Shown here: in pieces, positions 42,218 to 55,077 of the stretch | Numbering within the stretch: position 1 is the stretch's first letter | Layout: each line of letters starts with the position of its first letter | Assembly: GCA_030704615.1 (NCBI GenBank) | Contig: CM060733.1 | Coordinates: 47,990,001-48,050,000 of the forward strand | Direction of reading: 5' to 3' | DNA length: 60,000 nucleotides | Source: Takakia lepidozioides | Taxonomy: Eukaryota; Streptophyta; Takakiopsida; Takakiales; Takakiaceae | Made by a program: the position numbers and the translations under genes | The notes under the pieces: generated by a model | The model's input: only the letters and a program-made list of their open reading frames with translations | Told to the model about the DNA's origin: nothing | Databases searched by the model: none

Positions 42218-45200
42218 CTACACCGAAGCCAGCTTTGAGAAGGCGAGACGAACATTGTTGTTTTGCAGCTGGCTGGCATGCTTACAAACAAGGGCTTCAG
42301 TTGCTTGTTCCTCATTTTCAAAGAGGACTAGAGCCTGTTTTTTGCCATTGGACTCGAAGACCTTGGCATTGATGACGGTACCATGGGCAGAGAGGTGCGT
42401 TGTAATATCTTCCACCTGCACATCGGCTGGGAGGCTAGATACATGGATCATCTTAGTCGGTGCACAGCAGTAACGATAGTTCTTGGCAGCATTGCGGTTG
42501 AAACGGTTGAGGGGTGATGAAGAGAAGTCTGATGTGTCTGGAGAGGGGTTGATTTGTGCATGCTTGGAGAAGTTTACATCCATACGCTTCCCAAACAAGG
42601 TCACTCCCTGGCATTTTCCACACACACAAGAGGGTGAGAAAGGTCAGAGGGCTTGTTTAAATGTATGACCTGCTACGATTGACTGAACATTCAAACGGAA
42701 AAAATAGGGGAGGCACACACCTTGAGGTAATTGAATGCAAGTTCTGCTTGGAAGCCATCTCCCATCTGGATGAGAGCATGATCTGGCTTGTTGTGCAATA
42801 TCTTGATGCGCACAATGTTGCCATAGTTGGAAAACAGGTTGAAGAGTTTCTCAGCATCAATTTTCTGCAATACAGATCAACAATTTGCCTCATCAGATCC
42901 CGCACAGAAAGACAAACCCGAATGCTGGCCCTACACAACACGTGTTATCATCGAACCTTATCTACTGTCATCCATCCATGACAGCTGCTCCAATAGTATT
43001 ACTCTTCCATTTCCAAACTTCAGGCGTTTTCTGGTGACTAATGCAACTGGTAAATCTTGGCTCGAATGTCAATTTATAGGTCCTGCAAGGCAGTTCTGGT
43101 GCCAGCACTAGCTTATGGCAGCTGGGGAAACCCATGCATATGATTCATAATGCCCAGCAAACAAGTCTTCTTTGTGCATCATCACAGAGAAGCTAACTGC
43201 ATAAGTTCATATTGCCTCCACAAACAAGTTCAAAAGGAAGCTGAGTTAAGGTGACAACAAGTGCGAGTCAGCCAAAGGTTGGAGTCAAATGGTGAACATT
43301 CAAAGAGCACTCTCAAAGTCTGATGAATTGCCGAGTCTCCCATTACAGAAGCTGAGTGAAATTGCCAACAAGAGTGACTCAACAAGAGGTTGAAGTCAAA
43401 TGGTAAAACTTGGAAGAGCGGGATATAAAGTAAGATGAATCTTACGTCAGGAGAGAGATTGGAGACCAGAAGAGTGCTTCTATCATTGGTGCCTGTGATA
43501 CCAGGGGGCAGAACTCCCCCAAAAGCTGCAGCTGCTGCAGATGCTCCTCCCATTTGAACCTGACAAACATACGAACCCCATTACCCAACATACACCCACC
43601 ATGCATTTTTGCATCGGCAAGGACACAGTCATTCCCATACATAGTGAAAAAAACTGCAAGATGCGATAGATCAACAAACGAAGACGTGAAATGCCCTAAA
43701 ATAGCTCAGGAGTGTGATCGACATTGACAACTTCGCAGAAGGACCAAACCAATTGATTTCATGCAAATCATCCATCAGCGACTATACCTGATAGGAATTG
43801 AGGCCAAGCTGGGGAGGACCTCCTGACTGCTGGAAGCCTACACATCAGATGTGTGTGTGTCAGGTAAGCTAGAACCAATCCTCCTGAGAGGAGACATTGG
43901 AACCTTAACGCAATGTTGACATAGCTATGCAAGGGGACCTGAAAACATGGCATCTGAGGGAACCTGATCCAAGGCTGTATGTGCAAATTACACAGTATTG
44001 AAAGGGGTCTGTACACAGACAGAATCAACTCTAATGCCAAGACACTCCCAAACAATACAAAACTTCTGAGTCATGAGTAAAAAGCATACCAGGTCTAGGT
44101 CCACCGGGCTGCATATTGTAGAGGTTGCCACCCTCTCCAAAGAGTGAGGACTGCAGCAAGGAAACCCCCTGTTAGACGTACAGAAGGGCCACATCCCACA
44201 CAAAGTTATTGTCAGTGCGAATCACATGACATTGGGCTGTAAACACCCAAAGCTTCACAATCCATAAAATGAAACCTTGCCAACAAAATACTGAAAAAGA
44301 CTAAGTGCATACCAACAACAATACATACAGTTAGGGTTGGAGTATAAGGTACCACAGACAACAAAACAACCAACACAGACAAGTCTCAAGCTAGTATGGA
44401 AACGTACATTAGTAGCTACAAGTAAATTCAACAAATACGACCAGACACCAAAAAGAAACACAAAGAGGATGACATCCATCTTACCAAGCTACAGCCAAAT
44501 TCTAAACTCAATTCTGCTCATTCGTCCGAGCTATTACAGATAGGTAACGGCAAGGCAAACACACAAGTGACTAGAGCTGGACTAAAAAAGAGGAACATAC
44601 CATGATATTGTTGTTACCGTGATTGCCACCTGGCCGTACTTGCTCAGAAGGGAGTGTTGCATTAGTGAAGTCCCTGCAGTTTTGGAAACTTACAAAGTTA
44701 GTAATGTACATAGACCCACGTCACCACAGGACACACCTATTCATGAAACCCAAGCGAGCTTCAGCTCAATTCTGTATTGATGATGGGCCATGAACAAGGG
44801 TTTCTAAGAGCATTCCAACCTTCTTGGGACGCCTAATGAATACAAGGAAAATGATGAACTTAAGAGAATGCATGGACCTCATATGCACGCAGGAAAACAG
44901 AGAGTCTCATGAAGAAGGAACCAAATTTGAATGTCATTTCCTGTTCCCTTCACTAAGGCACAAAGTGTGAAGTATGCCAGTGAACCTTTGGCAGTCAACA
45001 CTTTGGGCCTGAAATCCAATAATAGATTGAGCCAAAGTAGCCATCACACCATTACATTTGACATTTTGCATCAAATGTTGAATAGCGACGAGCATTTGCA
45101 TCCCAAAAACCTAAATAGGATAGGAACCTTGCCACAAACATTACCTTGTCCGCTCATTGTTGTAGTTCACCTGGAGTTCCTGCAGGCTGGTAAATGATAC

Positions 45201-48008
45201 ATGAAAGAGGTAAATTAGCGTATTGGTCGAACATTCAAGGATCTGAATCCCTCACACACGTGAATATCAGAATAGTTCTTCATTAGGAGTATCACAGGCA
45301 TTTACTGTCACACAACACAGCAAGACTCAATTTGAATGATGGCAAATCCTCTTAAAAATGTACATGAACATGTAAAACCCATCTCAAAACACTGCCAACA
45401 AGAAGGGACCTCAGATGTGGGACTCACTTGGAGAACTGAATGTCTAGGGTACAGCAGCCATCGTAGATGTTCCGGCCCTGAAGAGCAAAGCAACCTGCAC
45501 GTTAGATTGACAGACCACAGTAACACAGGCTCTTCAAGAGAGATAGACATCCCATGGGCATCACTCACCTGCAGTGTGTTCCTGGCTTGTGAGGCACTCT
45601 GCTGGGATGAATACTGCAGCAATGCTTGGAGCCCTGCAAAAAACCATCACAGGATGTACTAACGACATCAAACATTAATACAGATTTCAACAGAAGAAAT
45701 GCGTACTGGAAAGCCTACCATCTTCCCACAAAATGGCAAACAGAAGAGTTATGAAATGGTTTGACAGTATTGCTTACTCTCCTTGACGTGAAAATCATGT
45801 TTTTGGAGGAGTTGGACCTTACGGGAAACTCCATGGTTTGACAAGGGCTGAAAGAAATTTCTTGGTGTCTATTTTCAACATATGTTGATTTATCAGAAAC
45901 AGACTTGCAGTCTTGTCTGCAAGACCATATGAAGGGAGAACAATATTTCAACTCCATTCCAAGGGGCAGTACTTCCTGATCAGATTGTGGTGTTCACAGA
46001 CAACCATGGTAACCAACAAAATTTGGGGGTTACTTGTTATAGGACAGTCTCAGCTGATGCAGCACTGCAAATGATGCTAGGTCAAGCCCTCTGAACCTGC
46101 ACACACCAGGGACTGACTGCTGCTAATCATATACACCACGTACAGTAGTATGGTGAGAGAAGGAACGAAGCATAGAGAGTACACACGGAAAGAGAGAGGA
46201 GAGACAAAGAAAGAAGCTGACCAGCTGACTTCTGGAAGGTGACGATCTTCTCCACAAAGCCATGAGGGGAAAACACTTGGTGCAGCACATCCACGGTGAT
46301 AGGATAGAGCGGGTTGTGAATGGTAATTAAGAGAATTCGGTTGGGCTGGAGTTCCTGAAGAAGGTCCGCAGCAGAGACGAATCCCCCCAACATGGGAGAA
46401 AAGAAAGAGAGAGACAGAAGTGAGAGAGAAGCAAGGAAGAAGGTAAGCCAAACAGAGAGGCAGAAAGAGCACCCTCCAGAAGACCAGATGAAAGACAGAC
46501 AGGGAGAACGAAAGAAGAGGTGGAATATCAGAGAACACAAACTTGCATACATTATGTTAGCAAGACTCTCACCTGTTCTGCGGGCATACGCCTTGGTTGC
46601 CCGGGCTGATCCATGGTGGTAAGTTCCTGATGAGATGAGAACTGCATGTATACATTTCTCCCCCTGCATGTACAAACATTGAAGCAAACCCACAAAGATG
46701 AGCACTAATTTGGTGTCAACAACCCCTTGACATGGGTCTTGACATGGGGGACTAACAAATAGCAGCTGCTAGTACCCTTACAAGAGAGCAGATATTGGGG
46801 ATTCCATATAGATAATTATGGAGGCAAGACTACCGGGGCATATGCTACTTGTGTGGCTGATTCTGGTTGCTGCTAGTTGAAAATTTTGTTGAGAGGTACA
46901 TGCTAGTGGGCTACTATGGGGGCCCAAATATGAATGGTTTCTCCAAGTGGTAGTAAAACATTTAAATGACTTCCATACCTATTATCTATAAAAACTGCAG
47001 TGACTAAGAGATAGACTGCAGAATGGCAAGGAGACAATAATTAATTACATCTGAATGAAAGACTAGTGGTTTGTAAGCACAAGACACAGGTAATAACATT
47101 CCAACCTTATAGGGTTATTTGATACATTTTCCACTCACACCCAACAGAATTCATGTCCATGTTCCATCAGATGTGCTGTTCAGTGACATCCCTTCCCCTA
47201 AATTCTAATGTTTTCCTTATGAAAATTCTCAAATGAACAGAAACTGCAAACCACCACAACTGGTTTTCAGTCTGCCAAGAAAACTCTCAGAGGAAGCCTC
47301 CGAATTACCGAAATTGGAGGGATGAGTTCCAGGTAGGCACACAGAGACACCCAAGGAAATTGAGGAACAGTTCCAAGCCGCACTCACCGCACACTCGGCT
47401 GTACTGTGGAGTAGTACTGCATCACGTTGATGGCAGAAGGAATATCCTGCATCTGAAGAAGAGCCTGCACCAATGCATGACCAGCTTCTGTGAAACTCTG
47501 AGCTTTTGTCTAGTCATGGTTCCAAAATGAGTGCAATGTACTCGAAATATGACATCCCCCATAACTTTAAAAACTCTTTTCTGACTGAGGCATCTCCTAC
47601 AGCTTGCAGGGTAAAATCTGGAACTATAAGGTAGCTATGGATGACAGCCAGAAATCTGACTTGATTTTTTGCTCGCAGCATGACAACTTTCTGTACGACC
47701 CCAAAGGACTGCGCAAGCTGAAGAAGATCATGCTGCAATAAGGAACAACGGATACAAGACTGTTAGATTTGTGAGCTACACATGTGCACTCTTATTTGTC
47801 GAATAACGTGTTCTGCACAGAACATCTGAATGAACTGCTTGGTTAACAGGCTAACCAACTATGCACAGAGAGATGCACAACACAGCGAGATCACATTGCA
47901 CAGAGCACAACATGATATTAAATAATGTTCTCTTCTGCTGCACTCACTTACCTCAGAAATCTCAGGACCGACATTTCGGATGTGAAGCACTTTCGATGGC
48001 TCCGTCAT
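42218..48008 (-). CDS. PTB: Polypyrimidine tract-binding protein homologue, four RRMs
   Basis: Fourteen coding exons on the minus strand join without frame conflict to 469 residues: 47952-48008, 47661-47732, 47388-47464, 46573-46663, 46222-46345, 45569-45633, 45428-45477, 45145-45186, 44601-44673, 44090-44150, 43788-43837, 43446-43559, 42721-42864 and 42218-42607. The start is MTEPSKVLHIRNVGPEISE. RRM1 is at about 6-75, RRM2 at 101-175 (NRILLITIHNPLYPITVDVL), RRM3 at 282-355 (STLLVSNLSPD) and RRM4 at 392-466 (KMIHVSSLPADV). A Gly/Asn-rich linker lies between RRM2 and RRM3. The layout and length match the plant PTB3-like branch. Such proteins bind pyrimidine-rich RNA and steer splicing. Exon 2 ends in CAA before GT, a weaker donor. 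Upstream untranslated exons are likely but not placed. Confidence 0.93.
43238..43425. repeat. Imperfect tandem duplication in a PTB intron
   Basis: Two units about 112 bases apart share GAAGCTGAG, ACAAG and AGTCAAATGGT words in the same order (starting near 43238 and 43350). It lies in the intron between the exons ending at 43446 and starting at 42864. No function is evident. Confidence 0.6.
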
Positions 48009-49900
48009 CTTGAGGTTTTGGTATGCCACTGACCACACACAAATTACATACTCAGTGAAGAGGTAATTGTCCTACGTAACTGTCCTAAGATCCTACAAAG
48101 CCCTTCACCAAGTTAAATACATTAAAAGTAAGCAACTTCCAGGGTCATAGTATCAAAAAGCACATGAAGTGACCATCTTATGACATACAAACTAGAAAAA
48201 TCCAGAGGCTTATGTCACATGCAATGTGCAAGTGGATGACGAAACTCGAACAATAGTTCTTATCTCTGGCTCTGGTTTCCTGTTTTCTCTCTCATGTTTT
48301 CTTTCCATTTTGTCCCATAAGCATGGAACAAATGAAACAAAACAAGTACAGAGGTCCTGAGGGCTTATGTCATGAGCCAAGCCTTCAGCGCCTGAGGATT
48401 GGGTGCTGCTTGACACAAGAAAAAAAGACACGGAAGCAATCAGAATTCCCCAAATGGTCATACCACAGCTTGCATGTGCGAATAAGCATTAGCTTAAGCA
48501 CAAATTTACATCCAGAGAATCATGATCGCATGGAGTGTGGTTCTCAATGTGTGCTAGAAATGATAGGTTTTGCCAGCTTAATGAATTGTGGTCAACATAC
48601 TATAAAGGTGAAACACTGCATCCCCTGTGGAGAAAGAAACGGGCATTCCTCTGGAACATATCTACTTTCCCAAACCTGCCATGTGACAATCACAACAACA
48701 AAAAAGGGGACCCAATGCCATGCAAAGTTGTCCGCCAGGAATGTCGATACATAAGTGGCAACAGAACTCTTGAGTTTTTCTACTCTAAGGGCGAATCCTA
48801 TGTGAAAGGAAGGTGTATAGGGTGGCTCACTGACAGATATGGAACATTGCTCTTATGGTGGTCGTCGTGACAGACAGATTTAAGAGAAAGCGTGGAAATA
48901 CCCATTTTCACCACTGGAAAAAAAGGAGTTGGAATGCAACATTGACTGTGGTACATCCAAAACGCCAACCATAGACTAGGAAAGCTACGAAGTCAATCGA
49001 CGTGCAGGAACAGGAAGATGTCCCAGGACTGCGGGCAGCTACTTACAGAAACCAAAATTTTCGCTCTGAAAACAGTAAAACGGGAGAAGGAAAACCCGAA
49101 CTTGGAGAACTCCGTATTAAAAAAATCCTAACAAAACACACGACTATGGCAGTTTGCCCACAGCTCATTCAGAGACTCCGGGTAACTGGGTGGATTAAGA
49201 TCACCACCGCCTCTTTCCCAGCGACTTGTTTCTCTTCGACTGCAAGAAACAGATAGTCCAGTATAGAAGGAAGAGGGAAGCAAGGTGCAACTTAGCAGTC
49301 CAAGTGTACCTGAAAAACGGCGGTTGCACGAAGGTGGCCCTCGGGCACTGGCTCGTACGCTTTGGTCGCTTACGCAAATCACTTGACGCTCCAGAAGCGT
49401 GTTGCCGCAGCAAAAAAGAAACCCCAGGAATGCCACCCAAAAATAAACAAGAAGAAGAGAAGCAACAAACGAACAGAGAAAGTGCGTCGGAGCCACAGAG
49501 GCGAAAATAGACACGGACAGAAATGGAAAGAGAACCGAAGAAGCAGATTTCGAAAAAATGTAAAAGGAGAAAATACGGGGACGCAGCTAGGGAGAGAGAT
49601 GGAGAGAGGAGAGAGAGGAGGATAGAAGAGAGGAGAGGAGAGGAGAGGAAGGGAGGAACGCAGCACAACACAGCGATGGCGAGAGAGAGAGGGAAGTCTG
49701 TGCGAGAACGCAGCAGCAGCTTTGCTGTCTCCCTCATCCACGCTCAACACCGTCCGATCGGGGCTGTATCCTCCATCGGACGGTCCACACTGCAGTCTTT
49801 TGCTCGGGCGTAACGCGCTCTACAGCGAGGAACCGGTGGATTATTCCACAAACCGGCGCCCGGCCTCATTATCCTCCGGATATTACCGTGTGTACAACTG
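48009..49900. other. Upstream region of PTB with purine-rich tract
   Basis: No conserved coding sequence. On the plus strand 49560-49690 is a GA-rich run; the minus strand therefore has a long CT-rich stretch upstream of PTB, as often seen in plant promoters and 5' leaders. The long frames here are artefacts of this composition. The transcription start is not fixed. Confidence 0.5.
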
Positions 49901-51466
49901 TTTTCATTGTCTGTCCTTCGGTCTGTACATGTAACTCCCAGATGTAGGCTTTACCCGGGGGGGTTCAGGCCTGCGGTGGTGAGTGCGCCCCATGGGCAAC
50001 TGTTTTCAGGTCCTCTCTTTGTGTCCAACGAAGTGAGCTTCTCGCTTTGAGGTGATTGTTTGTTTGTTTGTGTGAGAATGTGCGGCCCCACTGTCCCATC
50101 TTCGTCGCAATCAGCCACTCCCACAGCGATCGTCTCACTTTTGCGTGTACTTTGGAGGCCCATCGCCCGTTGACGCATCAACATTGCATCGCTGAGGTAG
50201 GCCCCATGGGTTGTTGGAAGATGACGCTCGAAAGCAGCTTGTTCCACGACAATCTTTGAGTCGTTTCGGTGGGTTGTCTTCTTCGCTGTGTGATCGTGGA
50301 TTGAGGAAGCTCCCATGTTTTAGTTTTATGTGAAGTATGTGTGTCCTTTCCTGGCACCAGAGTTGGAATGGAGAGTTTGAATGGGAAATTTGGTCGATTG
50401 TCAAGGAAAGAGAATGACGCCTCCAGCCACACACCACACCGTGATGTAATGATCGACAGAGCTGTGCTGTTGGTCTAGGTGGGCACTCTCCTTGCGCTAG
50501 TTCCAGCTTACAGTAGCTTAGGAATCAAGGAGAAATGTTTTGCATGCTGTCATGCAGCCATTCTCTCTGATAATACTTAGGCAACGTGGATAGTGTGATA
50601 GTTTTGTTGTACACCCTCAAGATCGCTGGAAACTTTTCGTCCACGGTTAACTTGGTTCCCATGATTCAGCCACCACGAGAAGCCTTTCAGAATGTGAGAG
50701 AGAATGTACTCATAAGACATTGTTTGCAATAGCCTTGTGGCCAGTGACCCCACGCCCAGAATGTGAGAGACACACCATGAAAGTGGACAAACTAATGGTG
50801 GTCATGGCACCCACCTCAGACTGCTTTATTGAGAGTTAGTTCAAAGAAATGGTGTGGTCGACCTCCTTGATGTTACATTAGAGACACACGATGTGTTGCA
50901 AATGAACCACCAATCATGGTGGGGCAGATTCTGGTTTGTTCACAATACTGTTGCATATCAACAAAAGAAAACTGGCAATGAGAACCAAATAGCAGCTCAA
51001 ATCTCGACAGTCCAAATCTTTCTAGCCAGAGGGTATTCAGAAAATTTAATGCTCTGAAGTTGCACAGGTGCTGAAGCCTTATGGCCGAAAATGACCGTGC
51101 TCACAGAATAATACATTTCTTTTTCGCTACGCCTTGGGAGAACCAGCCCAGCTGGTCACACAGCTTAGACACATCAGCTTTCCTCTACTTGGTCTGTGTT
51201 GGAAACAAGTTTGGTATTCAGAGTTGGACTTGCCCAAGTCCTCTGATATTCGGCGGGGGCAACTATCTCTGCGCGAAAGGATCTTTTCCCAGGTCCTCAC
51301 AACAATGTCTGAATTAATCTTAAACATAAGCCATCAGAAATTGCACAATTTTTTAAGAGAAATACCTCTTCCAAAAAAAAAAAAAAACCTCATGGATGGT
51401 TGTCCCTGGCAGCCTGAGAGATTGCAAAGAGTGGAAGAGAGGCAAGGGCATAGTGCAAAGCCCATC
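49901..51466. other. Intergenic, with an inverted copy of the dispersed motif
   Basis: No gene recognised. At 50697-50757 lies the roughly 55-bp motif in reverse orientation (GAGAGAATGTACTCATAAG to GTGACCCCACG), the only minus-strand copy in the window. The 3' untranslated part of the pseudouridine synthase gene lies just before 51467. Confidence 0.55.
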
Positions 51467-54400
51467 CTACTGCGCTTTTACCTCTTCTCTAGCCACCACA
51501 AAGTCGGGGTAGTTACGATCGTTCAGTGAATGTAGCCACATAGCCATAGTGCCATCTTTAGCTTCTGTTGATGCAATATGAGAGTAGATTACATTGCGCT
51601 TAAACTCACTGATCTCCTCTTCATGCCCCTTTTGCGACACTTCCTCGTGAGTCTCCATGAACTTAGTGTTGTAGGCTGAATAAATGCATTCATCCAAGAA
51701 AAGGCCAAGCTCAGGCGCCATTGGCACATTCACATTCGTGTCTCTGGCATGCACACACATAATGCTTTCGTTAGCACTAGATGCAGGACAACTGCATTCT
51801 TAATCAAAATTGCATGTCTGTAAATATATTCCATGGGTGATGGATTGTTCCGACAACTGTCCCTAAAGCTCTGACCACTAAACCTAGCCTGAGCGTGTTA
51901 CTGGATTGCATGGTCAATATGTTATTATATTTTCCTGGCACCCCACATTATGCCCGACTGCAGCTAGGAGGCTATAGCTTCCATTACCATTTTCACAGCT
52001 GTCTGAGAATGAGATATTCAAAAACCTCAAAAAGCTAGAAGTTGGAGACTAGAAGTTTCACAAGTGTTCACTTTCCCTTGTGGACATCAGCAAGGAAGGC
52101 ACTGCTGCAAGGCACTTGTCCCAACAGCAGTTTCTGACTCCACCATGTTTCCAGCAATGAACAGGTAGAGAGATTATGCCACATAACAATCTGCGTTATA
52201 ATTTCACAAACATTTTCAAAGGAGTGCAAATTCTCTGTACTCGTGCACCACTGCCCTCTACTTAAAAGGATATTGGTCTAGGGAGCCAAACGACAGAAAA
52301 AAATAAATGTGTAGATACCTTCTTAGAGCAGTGTCAATGATGGAGTCAGGGGCACATCCACGCATAATAGCAATAGCCATCCCAATCATTTTACGGATCT
52401 GATGCAGCATGAAGCTCTGGCCTAAGACCGTGCATCGGACAAATTGCATGCCTGCCACCTCAATAATTTCGTGTGCCTCAAAAGACAAAATATACCTCTT
52501 CGCACTTGGGTCTTCAGCCTTCATACGAGCTGTAAAGTTGTGGAAATTGTGGGTGCCCACATACTTGCCCAAAATTGAATTCATGCGTTTCAACTCTTCC
52601 TCTCCAAATGTGAATTTTGTATTCTCAGTGATCTCTTCTGAGGGAGTGTCAGCGTTGTCTTCGACATTGGTGGGATCATTGCTGTCCTCCACCGTTTCGG
52701 CAAAACTGTTGCTTGTTCCTTCCAAAGGGATGGAAACTTCTTGGTCTTTCTTGATCGGGTCGATCTCTCCTTTAGCTTGAGGGGATGCGAATAGTTGCCC
52801 TTCACTATGACCAACAATCTCCATACCTGCCTCCGTGAAAAGCTTGGGAAGAGAGTATCCTGCAAATCCATAAACTTGAATGATTTCCAGTCCAATACAA
52901 AATAGCAGCAACACAGAACTTAACCAGCTGGGCTAGTGCATCCTGTGAGGAGGTTAGAGCTTTTTAACTGACACTTACAGTCTGCCAAATTTGTTTACTC
53001 CCATTTGGTAAGGGGTGAGGCAAGCCAATGGATCAGAAGGGACAAGCTTGTCCAGGGCACATCTAAATCCAAGACGACCTACAGTACGGGCCTTGTACAC
53101 TGACCAACTTGGTTAGCAGGTCAGCCTTGCCTCTCGTTTGCTTTGCGGAAACTGTGTTCAGTTAGTATTGGTTCAGGAAATGATTCGTTATCCTGGCCTT
53201 ACCATCAGTGACGATCTGGGCACTAGTCTTTGTGACACCCTTGGCAACGTCCCCTTCAACTCCATTGGGACTGCTCCCTGACTTCTCTTCACCTTCACTC
53301 ACAACAGTGAGCAATTGCTCTGGGACAAGCCCACCAACTTGACCACTCTCCTTGCCAGAATCTGCATCTTTCTTCTCCATTGCTTTCTTTGCCCTCTCTC
53401 TCTTCTCTGCTTCTCTTTTCTCTGTCCAAGCTAAGACTGTCTCTCTGTCATGATGAGCATTTGGATCAAAAGCAAACACTGGAATAATATACTCATATCT
53501 TCGGCGATCACACATTTGCCTGGCATTGAAATTGTGTGTCGCTCGCTTGTATCCCAGGATTCGTATCTCTTTAGGCAGATGCTTATTTACCCTCTCGACA
53601 AAACCTGGGGGGTCAATTATTAACCTTCCCGAGACAACCTGGCCCACAGCGCTGACCCCTTTGTCAGTTCGCGCAGCCCGCATCCAATCCACCTTTCTCA
53701 AGTCCCCAAAATTGCACTGGGAGATAGCTTCTGCACGGAAAAGTGCCTGCTCTAAATCCCCTTCAATAGTAATCGCCCCTGGGTTTCTTTGCATGCCTTG
53801 GTAGCCAGCCCCACAATATGCGAGCAACATTGCAACTTTCCGTTTCTTGCCAGGTCGCCCTCCCCCTGGAATATTGGTGCCCTTCTCAACTTTCTTACTT
53901 GTCTCTATGGCAGGTCTGTCTTCAATCATCTCCTCCTTGTCAATACCTGCACAGATGGATCATCAAATGCAGAGATAAGCTGTTGAGGAGAAGAGAATGA
54001 TGTACTCACCATATATTGAAACCTGTGCGATAGCAGTAGTTCTGTAACAGAGATTTGCAGTCAAGATATGAAGCCCTCGTGCACATTCCTTACACATGCC
54101 AGAAGGATAGAATTAATCCTAGTTTCAGCAATGCAGGGAGTTATGAGGTGCCCTGTTTTGTGTCTCCTGAATAGTACATTTATTTGCTTTCAATACCGAT
54201 TGGCTGAAGTGGGCAACATCCTATCAACCAGAGCACTAGCACCGCACTCAGGTTTTGTTCTATGGGAGAGCCGATCAGAAGATCACATGATGGAGCACAA
54301 GCTATGCTACAAAATATTGACCACTGTGACAAAAATGCTGCATCCATCATTTTATGCTGCAGCATTTGCGCTGCAACCTCCTCCCGCATTTACTGGGAGA

Positions 54401-55077
54401 ATATACAAGAAAATAACACCCAGTGCAACAGAACACGGAGCATCATACTTCAATATTCCAACTGTAAGCTGCCAGAGTATAGTCAATGTGACTGCCACAT
54501 TACACGATCATCAAAACAAAGTGATGTCAACGCCTTAAACTCAAACATGTTGTCCAGAAAAATCATACAGGCCTGAACAAACTCAAAATCACACTGCAGC
54601 GGTCTCAAACTCAATTTAAACTGCAATACTAGACCTGAGTGTCCAAGCATGAACTTGCATACCATGTCCTGCTTCAGTCTTGATGTTCGCCTTCTCGATC
54701 GCTTCCACCCCATCTTCCAACGTGGTCTTTGATGTTGGAAGTTCCAGGCCTTTCAAAACATAAGCCTCGAGAATCCCTTCTTCGGGAGACTCTGTATTTA
54801 CAGATTTCAGAGCATTATCGGAGTCGTCGATCAAGCTGTCCCTCTCTACTCTGGCTCTTTTCTTATCTGTCTCTTCCACACCGGGGGAAGTCTCATCTTC
54901 CATTGTAAGATCACCGTCACCAAGTGTAACTTCCTCTTTCTCTGCATTCGAACATCTTGTGTTCTGTACAGCATCCTCTTCCCCTCTCTCTCGTTTCTTT
55001 AATGTAATCTCTACCTGGGCGTCTCCCTCTCTAGCGACATCCACCTCCATATCCCCTCCTTGTTTCACCATCAACAT
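51467..55077 (-). CDS. tRNA pseudouridine synthase, PUS1/TruA type
   Basis: Four exons (54663-55077, 53203-53946, 52319-52826, 51467-51743) join in frame to 647 residues. The first exon encodes an acidic, Lys/Glu-rich nuclear-protein-like N-terminus of about 138 residues. The catalytic domain begins near residue 170 (KRKVAMLLAYCGAGYQGMQ). The active-site motif RAARTDKGVSAVGQVVS holds the nucleophile, Asp near 233. The second half of the fold has YVGTHNFHNFTARM, QFVRCTVLGQSFMLHQIRKMIGMAIAIMRG and APELGLFLDEC. The enzyme isomerises uridines in tRNA, probably in the nucleus. Two long charged linkers (after RETVLAWTEKREAEKR and around EGTSNSFAET) are insertions typical of eukaryotic PUS1 proteins. 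Confidence 0.93.

Noticed and set aside
46077-46705. Minus-strand frames of 153 and 192 codons within PTB
   Set aside because: They run through PTB introns; the true exons are defined by RRM wording and splice sites.
49201-49737. Long minus-strand frames with Ser/Leu/Phe-rich products
   Set aside because: They come from the CT-rich tract upstream of PTB; the low-complexity peptides match nothing I know.
52827-53202. Possible extra exon (reading RTVGRLGFRC...LTPYQMGVNKFGRL) in the pseudouridine synthase intron
   Set aside because: The exons on both sides join in frame without it, and the wording does not fit the TruA family.
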